Shown here piece after piece: positions 1-8,585 of a DNA stretch of 64,000 nt. The notes below the pieces were generated by a model. That model made no database searches and had not been told where the DNA came from. It saw nothing but the letters and a program-made list of their open reading frames with translations. The stretch covers positions 38,022 to 102,021 of the forward strand of contig CAYYNT010000007.1 of assembly GCA_964473155.1 (NCBI GenBank), read 5' to 3'. Origin of the DNA: JAJFUG01 sp964473155. GTDB lineage: Bacteria; Gemmatimonadota; Glassbacteria; GWA2-58-10. Position 1 is the first letter of the stretch. Each line of letters starts with the position of its first letter. The translations under genes were made by a program, and so were the position numbers.

Positions 1-1127
1 TGACATATGTGGTGCAGGAGCTTCGTTACGCCCTGTTTCCGGCCACCGCGGGCGAGGCCACGATCAGCCCGGCCGGACTCAACTATGTGGTAAGCGATTT
101 CTGGAATCCATTTGATCGCGCACAACGGTTCCAGCTAAAAACCAGCCCGGTTGCGATCAAAGTAAAGCCTTTGCCCGAGAGCGGCCGCCCGGAGGTGTTC
201 AGCGGCGCGGTAGGCAAGTACAACCTGAATGCCAAGCTGGATAAGACTGAGATCAAGCAGGGTGAGCCTGTCACTCTGGAAGTAACAGTATTCGGCGAAG
301 GTAACATAAAGACGCTCCAGGAACCGAAACTTCCGGGACTCAAGGATTTCGATATCTATGAGTCCAAGAGCGAGGAGAGTATCTCGCGCAGCGGCGATGG
401 AATCAGCGGCAAGAAAACGTTCCGTTACGTGATCGTTCCGCGCAAGCCAGGCTCGTTCGGCTGGGATGCGGTGGATTACGCCTTTTTCGATCCCTCATCC
501 GGGAAGTACGTTCTTCTGCATAGTCAGCCGGTGAAGTTCACGGTGACGCCCGCCGAGGCAGGCAAGGAAAGCCCGGGGTACCGTCTGGCGCCGGAGAAGG
601 TGCTCACCCTGGGACAGGATATACACTATATCAAGGAGAACCTCGATGTGCTGCGCGAACGGGCGCGGATTCCTTTCCAGGGATTCGCTTTCTGGGCGGC
701 CCACGCCCTGCCTGTTCTGTGCCTGGGATTGGCCCTGGCCTGGCGCCGTCACCGCGGACGCCTGCTCAGCGATACGGGGTATGCGCGGCTCAAGCGTTCA
801 GGGCGGCGGCTGACTGCGAACCTGAAGGAAGCCTCGAAAGCCGTGTCCTCCCAGAATACCGCCGGCGCCTTTGCCGCACTGGACCGGGCATTGATAGATT
901 TTATCGGAGACAAGCTCAACACTGAGGCCCGGGGCATGGTGACTGAGCAGATTATCGTTCTTCTTGAAAGCCGGGGTCTTGAAAACACAATAATAAGTGA
1001 AGTGCGGGAATGCCTCGATCACTTCGCTTTCGCCAGGTTCGCTCCCTCGCAGGTTTCAGCGGTGGATGCCGGAAAATGGCTCGAGAGGGTGAAAGAGCTT
1101 GCCTCCCGTCTGGAGAAAGCTTTATGA
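1..1127 (+). CDS. batD: BatD-family protein, C-terminal part (cut by window edge)
   Basis: The frame is open to the left edge, so the N-terminus lies outside. What remains is a beta-rich extracytoplasmic region (two immunoglobulin-like stretches), one transmembrane helix at about nt 680-745 (FWAAHALPVLCLGLALAW), then a basic, helical cytoplasmic tail of about 120 residues. This order is that of BatD (oxygen-tolerance family), a membrane partner of the MoxR/BatA/BatB VWA-domain proteins. The stop overlaps the ATG of the next gene, a BatE-like TPR protein, which supports a Bat operon continuing upstream. The biochemical role of BatD is not well defined; stress tolerance and envelope integrity are proposed for the family. 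Confidence 0.8.
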   Translation, partial: TYVVQELRYALFPATAGEATISPAGLNYVVSDFWNPFDRAQRFQLKTSPVAIKVKPLPESGRPEVFSGAVGKYNLNAKLDKTEIKQGEPVTLEVTVFGEGNIKTLQEPKLPGLKDFDIYESKSEESISRSGDGISGKKTFRYVIVPRKPGSFGWDAVDYAFFDPSSGKYVLLHSQPVKFTVTPAEAGKESPGYRLAPEKVLTLGQDIHYIKENLDVLRERARIPFQGFAFWAAHALPVLCLGLALAWRRHRGRLLSDTGYARLKRSGRRLTANLKEASKAVSSQNTAGAFAALDRALIDFIGDKLNTEARGMVTEQIIVLLESRGLENTIISEVRECLDHFAFARFAPSQVSAVDAGKWLERVKELASRLEKAL

Positions 1128-1939
1128 AAAACAGTGCGGTCTTTGAGATTTGCGCAAAACTGAAAGAGGCCTTCGGTGTGATTATTGCCATAATCTGCCT
1201 CCTTCTGGCGGCGGACCTGGCGGCCCAGGAAAACATCACTACGCTTGAGACGCGATTCATTCAGGCCAACCGCAGCTACAGCCAGGGTGAGTATGAGACC
1301 GCCGTCGCGGAGTATTCGGAACTGCTGCGTCTGTCCGGACCGAGCGCCGGACTGTATTACAACCTGGGCTGCGCTCAACTCAAGGCCGGGCAGCTTGGCA
1401 CGGCGGTGCTCTCTTTTCATCGCGCTTCCCGCCTTGCCCCGCGAGACCGGGACATTCGCGCCAACCTCAGTTTCGTCAAGGCCCTGACCCGGCCGGAGAA
1501 TTCACAGGATGATGAAGCGGACTTTCTGAGCGGTCCGGTCCTGGGCTGGATGTTTCTTCTGTCGGACCGCGAGGTGAGTTTCAGCCAGCTTGTTCTGCTG
1601 GGTCTGGCCACCCTGGGCGCGACAGTGCTGCTGGCGGGTTATTCAGGCGGCCTGCGGCGGGTGCTGATCTGGACGACGTTGTCATTTGCGTTTCTTCTGG
1701 CTGTGAACAGCGTTCTTCTGGCAGTGCACTGGCACCGTCAGTATGGCTTGGTCGAGGCTGTTGTCCTCCAGGCCAACACTGAGGCGCGAAGCGGACCGGG
1801 AGAAGAGAACAACCGCGTTCTGGTCCTGCCGGAGGGCACAGTGGTCCGCATGGGCGAGGTTCGCAACGGCTGGGTGCTTGTAAGCTTGCCCAGCGGAAAC
1901 AGCGGCTGGATGCCTGTAGCCAGGCTTGAAAAAATCTGA
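1124..1939 (+). CDS. batE: BatE-like TPR and SH3-domain membrane protein
   Basis: 271 residues. The ATG at 1124 overlaps the batD stop (ATGA), indicating translational coupling. The order is: N-terminal hydrophobic segment (about residues 14-29), TPR-like helices (about 36-110, including LYYNLGCAQLKAGQLGTAVL), two transmembrane helices in the middle, and a C-terminal bacterial SH3 domain (about 205-270, ending SGWMPVARLEKI). TPR plus SH3 is the usual BatE layout in Bacteroidetes-type Bat operons, where it is thought to scaffold the VWA-domain Bat proteins in the inner membrane or periplasm. An in-frame upstream start at 1010 lies inside batD and is less likely. Confidence 0.8.
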   Translation: MKNSAVFEICAKLKEAFGVIIAIICLLLAADLAAQENITTLETRFIQANRSYSQGEYETAVAEYSELLRLSGPSAGLYYNLGCAQLKAGQLGTAVLSFHRASRLAPRDRDIRANLSFVKALTRPENSQDDEADFLSGPVLGWMFLLSDREVSFSQLVLLGLATLGATVLLAGYSGGLRRVLIWTTLSFAFLLAVNSVLLAVHWHRQYGLVEAVVLQANTEARSGPGEENNRVLVLPEGTVVRMGEVRNGWVLVSLPSGNSGWMPVARLEKI

Positions 1940-2171
1940 ATCTTCCAGAATATTTTTGATATAAAAGCAGGAAAAGGCAAACATTGAAATACTTAATGCG
2001 GTTTTTCCAAAATTTTGTACAGGAAGGTGTCAATCCGGAATTGAAAAGCTTTGAGCGCCAGAATCTCCATGTCGATAGAAAGTGGTTTGTTTTTTGCGTC
2101 TGACAAGGATATGAAAGGTGGCTACGGATGTCTCTGAAGCTTGACTTTCAATAATCAGGCGCGTTCAAAAC

Positions 2172-2200
2172 TTGGAGATCGTGAAAAAATATGTTACTAT
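2172..2200 (+). promoter_or_regulatory. Possible sigma-70 promoter upstream of ECF sigma gene
   Basis: TTGGAG (2172-2177), a 17-nt spacer and TACTAT (2195-2200). Transcription would start near 2207, only a few bases before the first ATG at 2215, so either the message is nearly leaderless or translation starts at the later ATG at 2329. The rest of the 1940-2214 gap is AT-rich and shows no other gene or RNA that I recognise. Confidence 0.4.
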
Positions 2201-2214
2201 GAAAGCGACACCTC

Positions 2215-2895
2215 ATGGCGGTCAAAGTGCTTGATAGAGAATACGGTCTCGAAAATTCAAGAGAAGATATAGAAAATTTGACGACCAGCGGCGGCGAGTC
2301 AGTCAGAAGCGGCTCATCCCGCGCCGGGATGAGCGACGAGGAGCTTGTCCGGATTTTCATCGGGGGGGACGAGCGGGCGTTTCGCGAGCTGATGGACCGT
2401 TACAGCCGGCGGATGGTCAACTACATCTTCCGGATAATCGGCGACCGCGACCGTGCCGAGGACCTTCTGCAGGACACTTTCATCCGCGTCTACCGCAACA
2501 TCCACCGTTTCGACCAGAGCCGCAAGTTCTCAACCTGGCTCTATACTATCGCCACGAACCTGGCCAAAAACGAGCTGCGAAATGCCGGGCGCAGCCCCCT
2601 GATGTATTTCCAGAATTTTTTCTTCCGCAAGGATGAGCCGCAGATGTTCGAGGCGGCGGACAAGGCAGGCCGGCCGGATGATGAGCTTTACCAGAAACAG
2701 CTTGGCGAGATAGTATCCAAAGCGGTGGATAAGATGCCCAACCGTCACCGCCTCGTATTCACCCTGCGCGAAACCCAGGGAAAAAGTTACGAGGAGATCG
2801 CGGAAATCCTGGGCTGCAACATAGGCACGGTAAAAAGCCGTCTGAATCGCGCTCGAGCCAAGTTCGCCCAGATCATCGAACCTTTCCTCAAATAG
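2215..2895 (+). CDS. ECF-type RNA polymerase sigma factor
   Basis: 226 residues from the first ATG. Region 2 lies at about residues 40-115 (FRELMDRY, RAEDLLQDTFIRVYRN, FSTWLYTIATNLAKNELR) and region 4 at about 165-220 (MPNRHRLVFTLRETQG, SYEEIAEILGC, GTVKSRLNRARAKF). An N-terminal tail of about 38 residues precedes region 2; MSDEELVRIF at 2329 is a typical ECF beginning and may be the true start, as no good ribosome-binding site precedes either ATG. There is no anti-sigma gene next to it, unlike the two ECF factors near 45 and 47 kb. It is followed 55 nt later by hemB, in the same direction. Confidence 0.9.
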   Translation: MAVKVLDREYGLENSREDIENLTTSGGESVRSGSSRAGMSDEELVRIFIGGDERAFRELMDRYSRRMVNYIFRIIGDRDRAEDLLQDTFIRVYRNIHRFDQSRKFSTWLYTIATNLAKNELRNAGRSPLMYFQNFFFRKDEPQMFEAADKAGRPDDELYQKQLGEIVSKAVDKMPNRHRLVFTLRETQGKSYEEIAEILGCNIGTVKSRLNRARAKFAQIIEPFLK

Positions 2896-2950
2896 ACCTT
2901 TAACGCCCGCGGCTTCTTCCGGGGCCGCGGACCAGACTTGCGAGGCCGGT

Positions 2951-3934
2951 ATGTCATTCCCGCTAATCAGGGGCCGCAGGCTCAGGAAGAGTGCTGTTCT
3001 GCGCTCAATGGTCCGCGAGACGGTCCTGAATCCAGCCGATTTCGTTTATCCCCTTTTTGTCGTTCACGGTTCCGGAGTGAAACGTGAGATTCAATCCATG
3101 CCGGGCAATTATCACTTTTCAGTCGACTGCCTTGTCCGGGAGGCCGCCGAGGCTTTCGCCGAGGGCGTACCGGCGGTTCTTCTGTTCGGCATACCGGAAA
3201 GCAAGGACCCTGTCGGCAGCAGCAGCCTGAGGGACGATGGAATCGTGCAACAGGCAGTGCGCACGCTGAAAAACGAGTTGCCGGAGCTGGTCGTGATAAC
3301 GGATGTCTGCCTGTGCGAGTACACGGACCACGGCCATTGCGGCAAGATAGTGGATGGGCGGGTGGACAACGATGCAACCCTGGAGATACTGGCCCAGCAG
3401 GCGCTCAGCCATGCCCGGGCCGGGGCCGATATCGTGGCGCCGTCCGACATGATGGACGGCCGGGTGCTGGCGATACGCAACGCCCTGGACGGAGCCGGAT
3501 TTATCGATACCGCGATAATGAGCTACGCGGCAAAATACGCCAGCGCTTTCTACGGGCCTTTCCGCGACGCCGCGGGAAGCGCTCCGGCTTTCGGTGACCG
3601 CCGCGCCTACCAGATGGACCCGGCCAATGCGCGTGAGGCTTTGCGCGAGGTGGAACAGGATATCCTGGAGGGAGCGGACATTCTGATGGTCAAGCCCGCG
3701 CTGGCTTACCTTGATGTTGTCCGCCGCGTGCGGGACGCTTTCGATATCCCGGTGGCGGCCTATAACGTGAGCGGCGAATACTCCATGCTGAGGGCGGCCG
3801 AGAAAATGGGCTGGATCGACGGCCCCAGGGCCATGCTGGAGGTGCTGACCTCGATCAAGCGCGCCGGGGCGGACATAATAATCACTTATTTTGCGCGCGA
3901 AGCCTCGCGCTGCCTTCGTCAGGGGGGCGCATGA
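2951..3934 (+). CDS. hemB: Delta-aminolevulinic acid dehydratase (porphobilinogen synthase)
   Basis: 327 residues, the normal length. It condenses two 5-aminolevulinate molecules to porphobilinogen in the cytoplasm. The two Schiff-base lysines are visible: Lys195 (YAAKYASAFYGPF) and Lys248 (MVKPALAY). The active-site metal loop DVCLCEYTDHGHCG carries three cysteines (120, 122, 130), so this is the zinc-dependent class. First gene of a four-gene tetrapyrrole operon; its stop overlaps the ahbA ATG (ATGA). Confidence 0.96.
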   Translation: MSFPLIRGRRLRKSAVLRSMVRETVLNPADFVYPLFVVHGSGVKREIQSMPGNYHFSVDCLVREAAEAFAEGVPAVLLFGIPESKDPVGSSSLRDDGIVQQAVRTLKNELPELVVITDVCLCEYTDHGHCGKIVDGRVDNDATLEILAQQALSHARAGADIVAPSDMMDGRVLAIRNALDGAGFIDTAIMSYAAKYASAFYGPFRDAAGSAPAFGDRRAYQMDPANAREALREVEQDILEGADILMVKPALAYLDVVRRVRDAFDIPVAAYNVSGEYSMLRAAEKMGWIDGPRAMLEVLTSIKRAGADIIITYFAREASRCLRQGGA

Positions 3935-4434
3935 GCCGCGCGGATGAAATCGGCGCGCTCGAAAGCCTGGTGCTGTCGGCGGTGCAGAGCGGTTTCCCTG
4001 CCACGGAGCGGCCTTTCGAGGAAATCGCACGGCGGCTCGGCCTGAGCGAGCGTCAGGTGATAGACACCGTTATGGACCTGACCGGACGGGGAGTGATCCG
4101 CCGGTTCGGCGCGGTGTTCGATTCGCGGCGCCTGGGCTATGTCAGCACCCTGGTGGCGGTGCGCATCCCGGACCCGGAAAGTCTCCCCCCGGCGGCGGAG
4201 GCTATCGGGCGATATCCTGAGGTCACGCACAACTACGAGCGTGACTGCCGGTTCAACCTCTGGTTCACGCTGATCGCCGAGGGGCAGGAGCGGATCGAGG
4301 CGATACTGTCCGAGGTGCGGGTTTTGCCGGGTGTGGCGGAGGTGCGTGAACTTCCGCAGGAGGAGCTTTTCAAGATACGGGCGGAATTCAATCCATTGGG
4401 GGGCGGCCGGGCAGGCGCTGCGGAGGAAGAATGA
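3931..4434 (+). CDS. ahbA: Siroheme decarboxylase, AhbA subunit (Lrp/AsnC-like)
   Basis: 167 residues. An N-terminal winged helix-turn-helix (RPFEEIARRLGLSERQV, then GVIRRFGAVFDSRRLGY) is followed by an AsnC-type alpha-beta sandwich with VTHNYERDCRFNLWFTL, the region that contacts tetrapyrrole in this family. With AhbB it decarboxylates siroheme to didecarboxysiroheme on the siroheme-dependent heme route. It overlaps hemB and ahbB by 4 nt on each side. A plain Lrp regulator is a weaker alternative, because the pair and the operon match AhbA/AhbB. The heme d1 enzymes NirD/L/G/H are homologous, but no nir gene is seen. Confidence 0.85.
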   Translation: MSRADEIGALESLVLSAVQSGFPATERPFEEIARRLGLSERQVIDTVMDLTGRGVIRRFGAVFDSRRLGYVSTLVAVRIPDPESLPPAAEAIGRYPEVTHNYERDCRFNLWFTLIAEGQERIEAILSEVRVLPGVAEVRELPQEELFKIRAEFNPLGGGRAGAAEEE

Positions 4435-4934
4435 GCGGGACTGGCCGGACTGTATTCGATGCGAGGGATCGCGCGTTGATCCGTCTGCTCCAGGAGAACA
4501 TCCCGATTTGTGAACGGCCGTATCACGAGATCGCCGGCCGTGTGGGAATGGAGCCGGAGGAAGTTTTGAGCCGGGTGAGAGAGTGGACCGAATCCGGGGT
4601 GATCCGCCGGTTTGGGGCCTCGGTGCGGCATGTGAGGATGGGCTACAAAGCTAATTGCATGGTGGTCTGGAATGTGGAGCCGGAGGGAGCATCGGCGGCT
4701 GGGCAGACTTTCGCCGGATTCGCCGAGGTCACCCATTGTTACCGCAGGCCCGCTTTCCCCGGCTGGCCTTACACTCTTTACACGATGGTGCACGGTTCTG
4801 ATAAGGCTGCAATCAAGGCGCTGGTGTCGCGGATGTCGGCCGCCTCGGGACTGAGTGACTACCGTCTGGTTTACAGTGTCAGGGAGTGGAAGAAGACATC
4901 GATGAAGTATTTCGCCGAAAAGGAGCCGCAGTGA
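4431..4934 (+). CDS. ahbB: Siroheme decarboxylase, AhbB subunit
   Basis: 167 residues, paralogous to the preceding gene: winged HTH (RPYHEIAGRVGM, GVIRRFGASVRHVRMGY) then an AsnC-type domain. The stretch VTHCYRRPAFPGWPYTLYT is very characteristic of AhbB (His-Cys-Tyr-x-Arg-Pro followed by Trp-Pro-Tyr). It starts in the ATGA overlap with ahbA and ends in a GTGA overlap with hemL, so the three are probably translated in a coupled fashion. It forms the heterodimeric decarboxylase with AhbA. Confidence 0.88.
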   Translation: MSGTGRTVFDARDRALIRLLQENIPICERPYHEIAGRVGMEPEEVLSRVREWTESGVIRRFGASVRHVRMGYKANCMVVWNVEPEGASAAGQTFAGFAEVTHCYRRPAFPGWPYTLYTMVHGSDKAAIKALVSRMSAASGLSDYRLVYSVREWKKTSMKYFAEKEPQ

Positions 4935-6223
4935 AACGGAATCGCTCGGAAGAGCTGTTCCTGCGGGCGCAGCGGACAATACCCGGCGGGGTCAATTCGC
5001 CGGTGCGCGCGTTCCGCTCGGTGGGCGGCGCGCCATTTTTCGTGGAGCGCGGCAAGGGCGCCTATCTGTTTGATGAGGACGGAAACCGGTATCTGGATTT
5101 TGTCTGTTCCTGGGGGCCGCTGCTGTTCGGACACGCGCCCGAGGGCCTGGGCCAGGCGCTGTCCAGGGCGATGGAGCGCGGGACCAGCTACGGAGCGGCT
5201 ACTGCCGGCGAGGTCGAGCTGGCTGAAACGATAACGCGGTTTATGCCCTCGATCCAGATGCTGCGCCTGGTCAACAGCGGCACCGAGGCCACCATGACCG
5301 CCCTCCGCCTGGCACGCGGCTTCACCGGCCGCAAGAGAGTGATAAAATGCGAGGGTTGCTACCACGGCCATTCGGACAGCTTTCTGGTCAAGGCCGGCTC
5401 CGGCGGGGCCACTTTTGGCGTGCCGGACAGCGCGGGCGTCCCTCCCGAGCTTTCCGCCCTGACAGTCAACGTGCCGTATAACGATCCGGATGCGGTCGAG
5501 CGCGTGTTCGCGGAGCGGGGCGAGGAGGTGGCGGCCATGATTGTCGAGCCGGTGGCCGGGAACATGGGTGTCGTGCCCCCGTTGCCGGGATACCTCAACA
5601 GGTTGCGGGAAATTACCGATAAATATGGTGCGCTCCTGATTTTCGACGAGGTCATCACGGGTTTCCGTCTGTCCCGCGGCGGGGCGCAGGAGGTTTTCGG
5701 CATTACCCCGGACCTGACCTGCCTGGGCAAGATAATCGGCGGCGGCCTGCCCGTGGGCGCGGTGGGCGGGCGGCGCGTGATAATGGAGCAACTGTCTCCG
5801 CTGGGTCCGGTCTACCAGGCCGGGACGCTTTCCGGCAATCCGCTGGCCGTGGCGGCGGGGATTTACATGCTCGGAAAGCTGGACAGCCGTCCGCCTTACA
5901 GCTACCTTGAATCGCTGGCCGCGCGCCTGGAGGCGGGGATTCGTTCCAACCTGAGCGACCTGGGCCTGGATTACTGCCTGAACCGCGCTGGCAGCCTGAT
6001 GACCCTGTTTTTCACCTCAGGGCCGGTGAGCGATTTCAATTCGGCGCTGCGCTCGGACAAGGCCGCTTTCGCCCGTTACTTCCAGGCTATGCTGGAGCGC
6101 GGCGTGTTCGTGGCCCCCAGCCAGTTCGAGGCAGCATTCGTGAGCGCGGCCATGAACGAGGCCGATATCGACCTGGCGCTCCAGGTGAACCGGGAAGCAC
6201 TGAGAGTGTCGCTGGGTAAGTGA
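4931..6223 (+). CDS. hemL: Glutamate-1-semialdehyde 2,1-aminomutase
   Basis: 430 residues from the GTG at 4931, chosen because it overlaps the ahbB stop (GTGA), has AGGAG just upstream and gives the usual N-terminus (NRSEELFLRAQRTIPGGVNS). It makes 5-aminolevulinate from glutamate-1-semialdehyde in the C5 pathway. PLP features: IFDEVITGFRLSRGG, and the Schiff-base lysine in CLGKIIGGGLPVGAVGG. A longer form from the ATG at 4886 would overlap ahbB by 49 nt and is not favoured. Last gene of hemB-ahbA-ahbB-hemL. Confidence 0.96.
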   Translation: MKRNRSEELFLRAQRTIPGGVNSPVRAFRSVGGAPFFVERGKGAYLFDEDGNRYLDFVCSWGPLLFGHAPEGLGQALSRAMERGTSYGAATAGEVELAETITRFMPSIQMLRLVNSGTEATMTALRLARGFTGRKRVIKCEGCYHGHSDSFLVKAGSGGATFGVPDSAGVPPELSALTVNVPYNDPDAVERVFAERGEEVAAMIVEPVAGNMGVVPPLPGYLNRLREITDKYGALLIFDEVITGFRLSRGGAQEVFGITPDLTCLGKIIGGGLPVGAVGGRRVIMEQLSPLGPVYQAGTLSGNPLAVAAGIYMLGKLDSRPPYSYLESLAARLEAGIRSNLSDLGLDYCLNRAGSLMTLFFTSGPVSDFNSALRSDKAAFARYFQAMLERGVFVAPSQFEAAFVSAAMNEADIDLALQVNREALRVSLGK

Positions 6224-6359
6224 AACAATCGCACGCCTGACCCGCCTTGATTAAAATATCTGTCCACGGCCATCATGCCTGGATTTAAAATGTCCGGGAA
6301 AATCCTTTGAGCCTGCCTCCGGGCGGGTCTGAACCCTGAGCCTTGAAGTCAACCGCCGA

Positions 6360-7700
6360 ATGAGCGCCACCCCCCGACTGCTCGTCCGTTTGATCCGCCC
6401 GGCAGCGTTCTGCCTGGCTCTGGCCGTGTTGTGCCAGGCCATTGCCTGCCACAGGGCGCGTGTGGCTCCTAAACCGCCTGTCCAGGAAAAAGCACCGCCA
6501 AAACAGAAACTGCCATCTGCTCCGGCCACCGGTGTAACAGCCACCGGCGTGCCGCATGTCCGTGTGCGCCTGCTGGAGGATGTGGCGGTGGTGCGCCTTG
6601 GAGGGACTGAGACCGGCATACGTTTCCGGGACGCGGCCACGGGCGCGGATATCGCCATGCTCTCGCCCAACGAAAGCTGGGATGCGGTGCGTTTCGGGGA
6701 AAACGCACAGCTTCGGGTGGCGATGCCGGATGGCCGGGTCAGCCGGGACCATCCTGACGGAATTTATGCCGAGGGTCCGGGGGGCAGCCCGGTGACGGTG
6801 GATGGCAAAGCCTACCGCGGGCGTATCTACATTTATACGATGCCGGATGGAAACCTGCGGGCGATAAATGTACTGCCGCTCGAAGATTACCTTCGTTCCG
6901 TGGTGCCGGTGGAAATCGGGACGCTGAATGAGAGCTGCATGGAGGCGCTCAAGGCCCAGGCCGTGGTGGCGCGCAGTTTCGCCATGGCCAAGATGCGGCA
7001 GAACCGCGGTTATGCTTTCGATATGAGCGCCGACACGGGAGACCAGGTGTACCTGGGAGTGGCGCGTGAAGCCAGGGCGACCGACCGCGCGGTGCAGGCC
7101 ACGCGGGGTGAGGTTTTGAGCTACAGGGGAACAGTGATAACCGCGTACTATCACAGCACATGCGGCGGGCGGACCGCTGACCCGAAAGAGGTCTGGGGCG
7201 AGGATTTCGCGCGCACGGCAGGTTTTCTGCATTCGGTGGATGACGGTGATTTTGACAAGGGTTCCCGCTGGCAGACCTGGAGTGTCAAGTGGACCCGCCG
7301 TCAGCTCCTGGATCGGATCAGGAAAAACCTGCCTTCCGCCGCCGGAGTGAGCGCCGAGCAGGCGGGCGAACCGAAAGATATCGAGATAGTCGAGCGGGGG
7401 CTGTCCGGCAGGAACGCGCGTATCAAAGTGACCACGGACAAGCGCGGCTTCGAGGTGGCCGGGGACCAGATACGCCGTGTACTGCGCCAGCAGGACGGTG
7501 CGATGCTGCCGAGCACGATGTTCAGCCTGTCCGCGGGCAAGGAGAACGGGGAGCAGGTGATAGTGGCGGAGGGGCGCGGGTTCGGGCACGGCCTGGGCAT
7601 GTGCCAGTGGGGCGCCAGGACGCGCGCCGAGCAGGGCCAGGATTACCGGAAGATACTGGGGCACTACTATAAGGACGTGAAGCTGGAGAAGATGTATTGA
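6360..7700 (+). CDS. SpoIID/LytB-domain lipoprotein
   Basis: 446 residues. The signal sequence ends in a lipobox (QAIAC, Cys30), so it is probably a lipoprotein. The SpoIID domain is clear from about residue 165: LPLEDYLRSVVPVEIG, ALKAQAVVARSFAM, YYHSTCGGRTADPKEVWG, and the C-terminal GRGFGHGLGMCQWGA. SpoIID proteins are lytic transglycosylases acting on denuded peptidoglycan; in non-sporulating diderms the homologues are thought to help trim the wall or assist amidases. Apparently monocistronic; 136 nt separate it from hemL. No strong ribosome-binding site precedes the ATG, so the start is provisional. Confidence 0.88.
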   Translation: MSATPRLLVRLIRPAAFCLALAVLCQAIACHRARVAPKPPVQEKAPPKQKLPSAPATGVTATGVPHVRVRLLEDVAVVRLGGTETGIRFRDAATGADIAMLSPNESWDAVRFGENAQLRVAMPDGRVSRDHPDGIYAEGPGGSPVTVDGKAYRGRIYIYTMPDGNLRAINVLPLEDYLRSVVPVEIGTLNESCMEALKAQAVVARSFAMAKMRQNRGYAFDMSADTGDQVYLGVAREARATDRAVQATRGEVLSYRGTVITAYYHSTCGGRTADPKEVWGEDFARTAGFLHSVDDGDFDKGSRWQTWSVKWTRRQLLDRIRKNLPSAAGVSAEQAGEPKDIEIVERGLSGRNARIKVTTDKRGFEVAGDQIRRVLRQQDGAMLPSTMFSLSAGKENGEQVIVAEGRGFGHGLGMCQWGARTRAEQGQDYRKILGHYYKDVKLEKMY

Positions 7701-7950
7701 AATGCAATAAGGAGAATTAATTCATCTGCTTAAGGATTGCCAGAGACAATATACATAGATTGTTACACATTCAACAGCTTCAGGGTCGATCTATCCGCTC
7801 AGGCTTTTTTCATGCTGTACATCACACTTGACGAAATCTAAACGTTTACGGTCAATGGATTTTCTCCTTTGTGATTGTCAGCTTGGGCATGATTATTGCT
7901 GATCCTAAAGAATATGGTTTTGCGTGCCGATAAAAAATACTGAAAAACCC
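7701..7950. other. AT-rich intergenic stretch, no gene seen
   Basis: About 250 nt between the SpoIID-like gene and the small-RNA promoter. It is clearly richer in A+T than the surrounding genes. I see no open frame of useful length with a ribosome-binding site, and no tRNA-like fold. Confidence 0.5.
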
Positions 7951-7979
7951 TTGACAAAATGGAACAAGTTTGATATTTT
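7951..7979 (+). promoter_or_regulatory. Strong sigma-70 type promoter
   Basis: Perfect TTGACA (7951-7956), a 17-nt spacer and TATTTT (7974-7979) preceded by TG, an extended -10. Transcription is expected from about 7986. No coding sequence follows on this strand; the next features are two hairpins and a T-run, so the promoter appears to drive a non-coding transcript. Confidence 0.65.
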
Positions 7980-7985
7980 AATATT

Positions 7986-8085
7986 AGTTAAATTGTAGTA
8001 CAAATTAGAGATCAGGGACCTTGCGGTTGCCTGATCTGTGAAGATAGAGAAGCCAGGGGCCGAAAGGTTGCCTGGCTTTTTTTAT
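7986..8085 (+). ncRNA. Candidate small RNA with two matching hairpins
   Basis: A transcript of about 100 nt is predicted from the promoter at 7951 to the T-run at 8077-8083. It contains two hairpins of identical design. Hairpin 1 (8009-8037): an 8-bp outer stem, a 4-bp inner stem GACC/GGTT, tetraloop TTGC, one bulged G (8029). Hairpin 2 (8051-8077): a 7-bp outer stem, inner stem GGCC/GGTT, GNRA loop GAAA, one bulged G (8070), then seven T. The sequences differ while pairing is kept, which favours a selected structure. It matches no RNA family I recognise. The 3' end just meets the stop of the convergent NYN gene. Confidence 0.55.
8051..8083 (+). terminator. Rho-independent terminator (hairpin 2 of the small RNA)
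   Basis: AGCCAGG (8051-8057) pairs with CCTGGCT (8071-8077), extended by GGCC/GGTT and closed by a GAAA loop, followed by a T-run to 8083. It works on the plus strand only; read from the minus strand there is no T-run after the stem. Confidence 0.7.
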
Positions 8086-8585
8086 TTCATTTCAATTTGT
8101 GGAGCGATGGCATCAAGAAGGACACACTCGTCAGAAATTTCTTTAAGTTCACGTGATAGCGAGTGTGCGAATGCAACAACCTTTGTAACAGGACCTTTAT
8201 TCTTAACAAACTTAACAGCGGTTGCTAAATCCCTATCTCCTGTCACAAGAATACCTTCGTCATAACCACCATTTAAACCGAACGCTAAATAAAATATAGC
8301 CAGGGATACATCAACGCCCTTTTCTTTTTGATATTTAAGAGGAAAAATATGGGTATCAAACTTAAAGTCTTCTTTGAGTTTAGCATAAAAGGCAGTCTGT
8401 TCTTGTATGGGTGGTTCCTTCGATGATGCAAAATAATAAGTTCGAATTAAATCATTTGACCCTTTAAGTATAGTCACAAGCTTTTGATAATCAATACGAT
8501 AGTCCGGTCTACCAATTTTTACCCCGTACTCGTGCATAGAATGGAAGACGTTAGATCCATCAATGAAGATCATCACTCTGCGCAT
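8082..8585 (-). CDS. NYN-domain (LabA/DUF88-like) protein
   Basis: 167 residues. The NYN (PIN-like) fold is shown by the N-terminal MIFIDGSNVFHSM (Asp9, Asn12) and by GILVTGDRDLATAVKFVKN, which supply the acidic metal-binding residues of this nuclease superfamily. It probably acts on RNA in the cytoplasm; the substrate is unknown. The gene is markedly AT-rich, with A/T-ending codons throughout, unlike every neighbour, which suggests recent transfer. It is convergent with the candidate small RNA on the other strand and stands alone. Confidence 0.82.
   Translation of the reverse strand: MRRVMIFIDGSNVFHSMHEYGVKIGRPDYRIDYQKLVTILKGSNDLIRTYYFASSKEPPIQEQTAFYAKLKEDFKFDTHIFPLKYQKEKGVDVSLAIFYLAFGLNGGYDEGILVTGDRDLATAVKFVKNKGPVTKVVAFAHSLSRELKEISDECVLLDAIAPQIEMK

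Noticed and set aside
2100..2215. A fifth copy of the GAAA-N18-YGTC promoter before the first ECF gene
   Set aside because: GAAA at about 2114 is followed by GTCTC after only 13 nt, so the spacing does not match.
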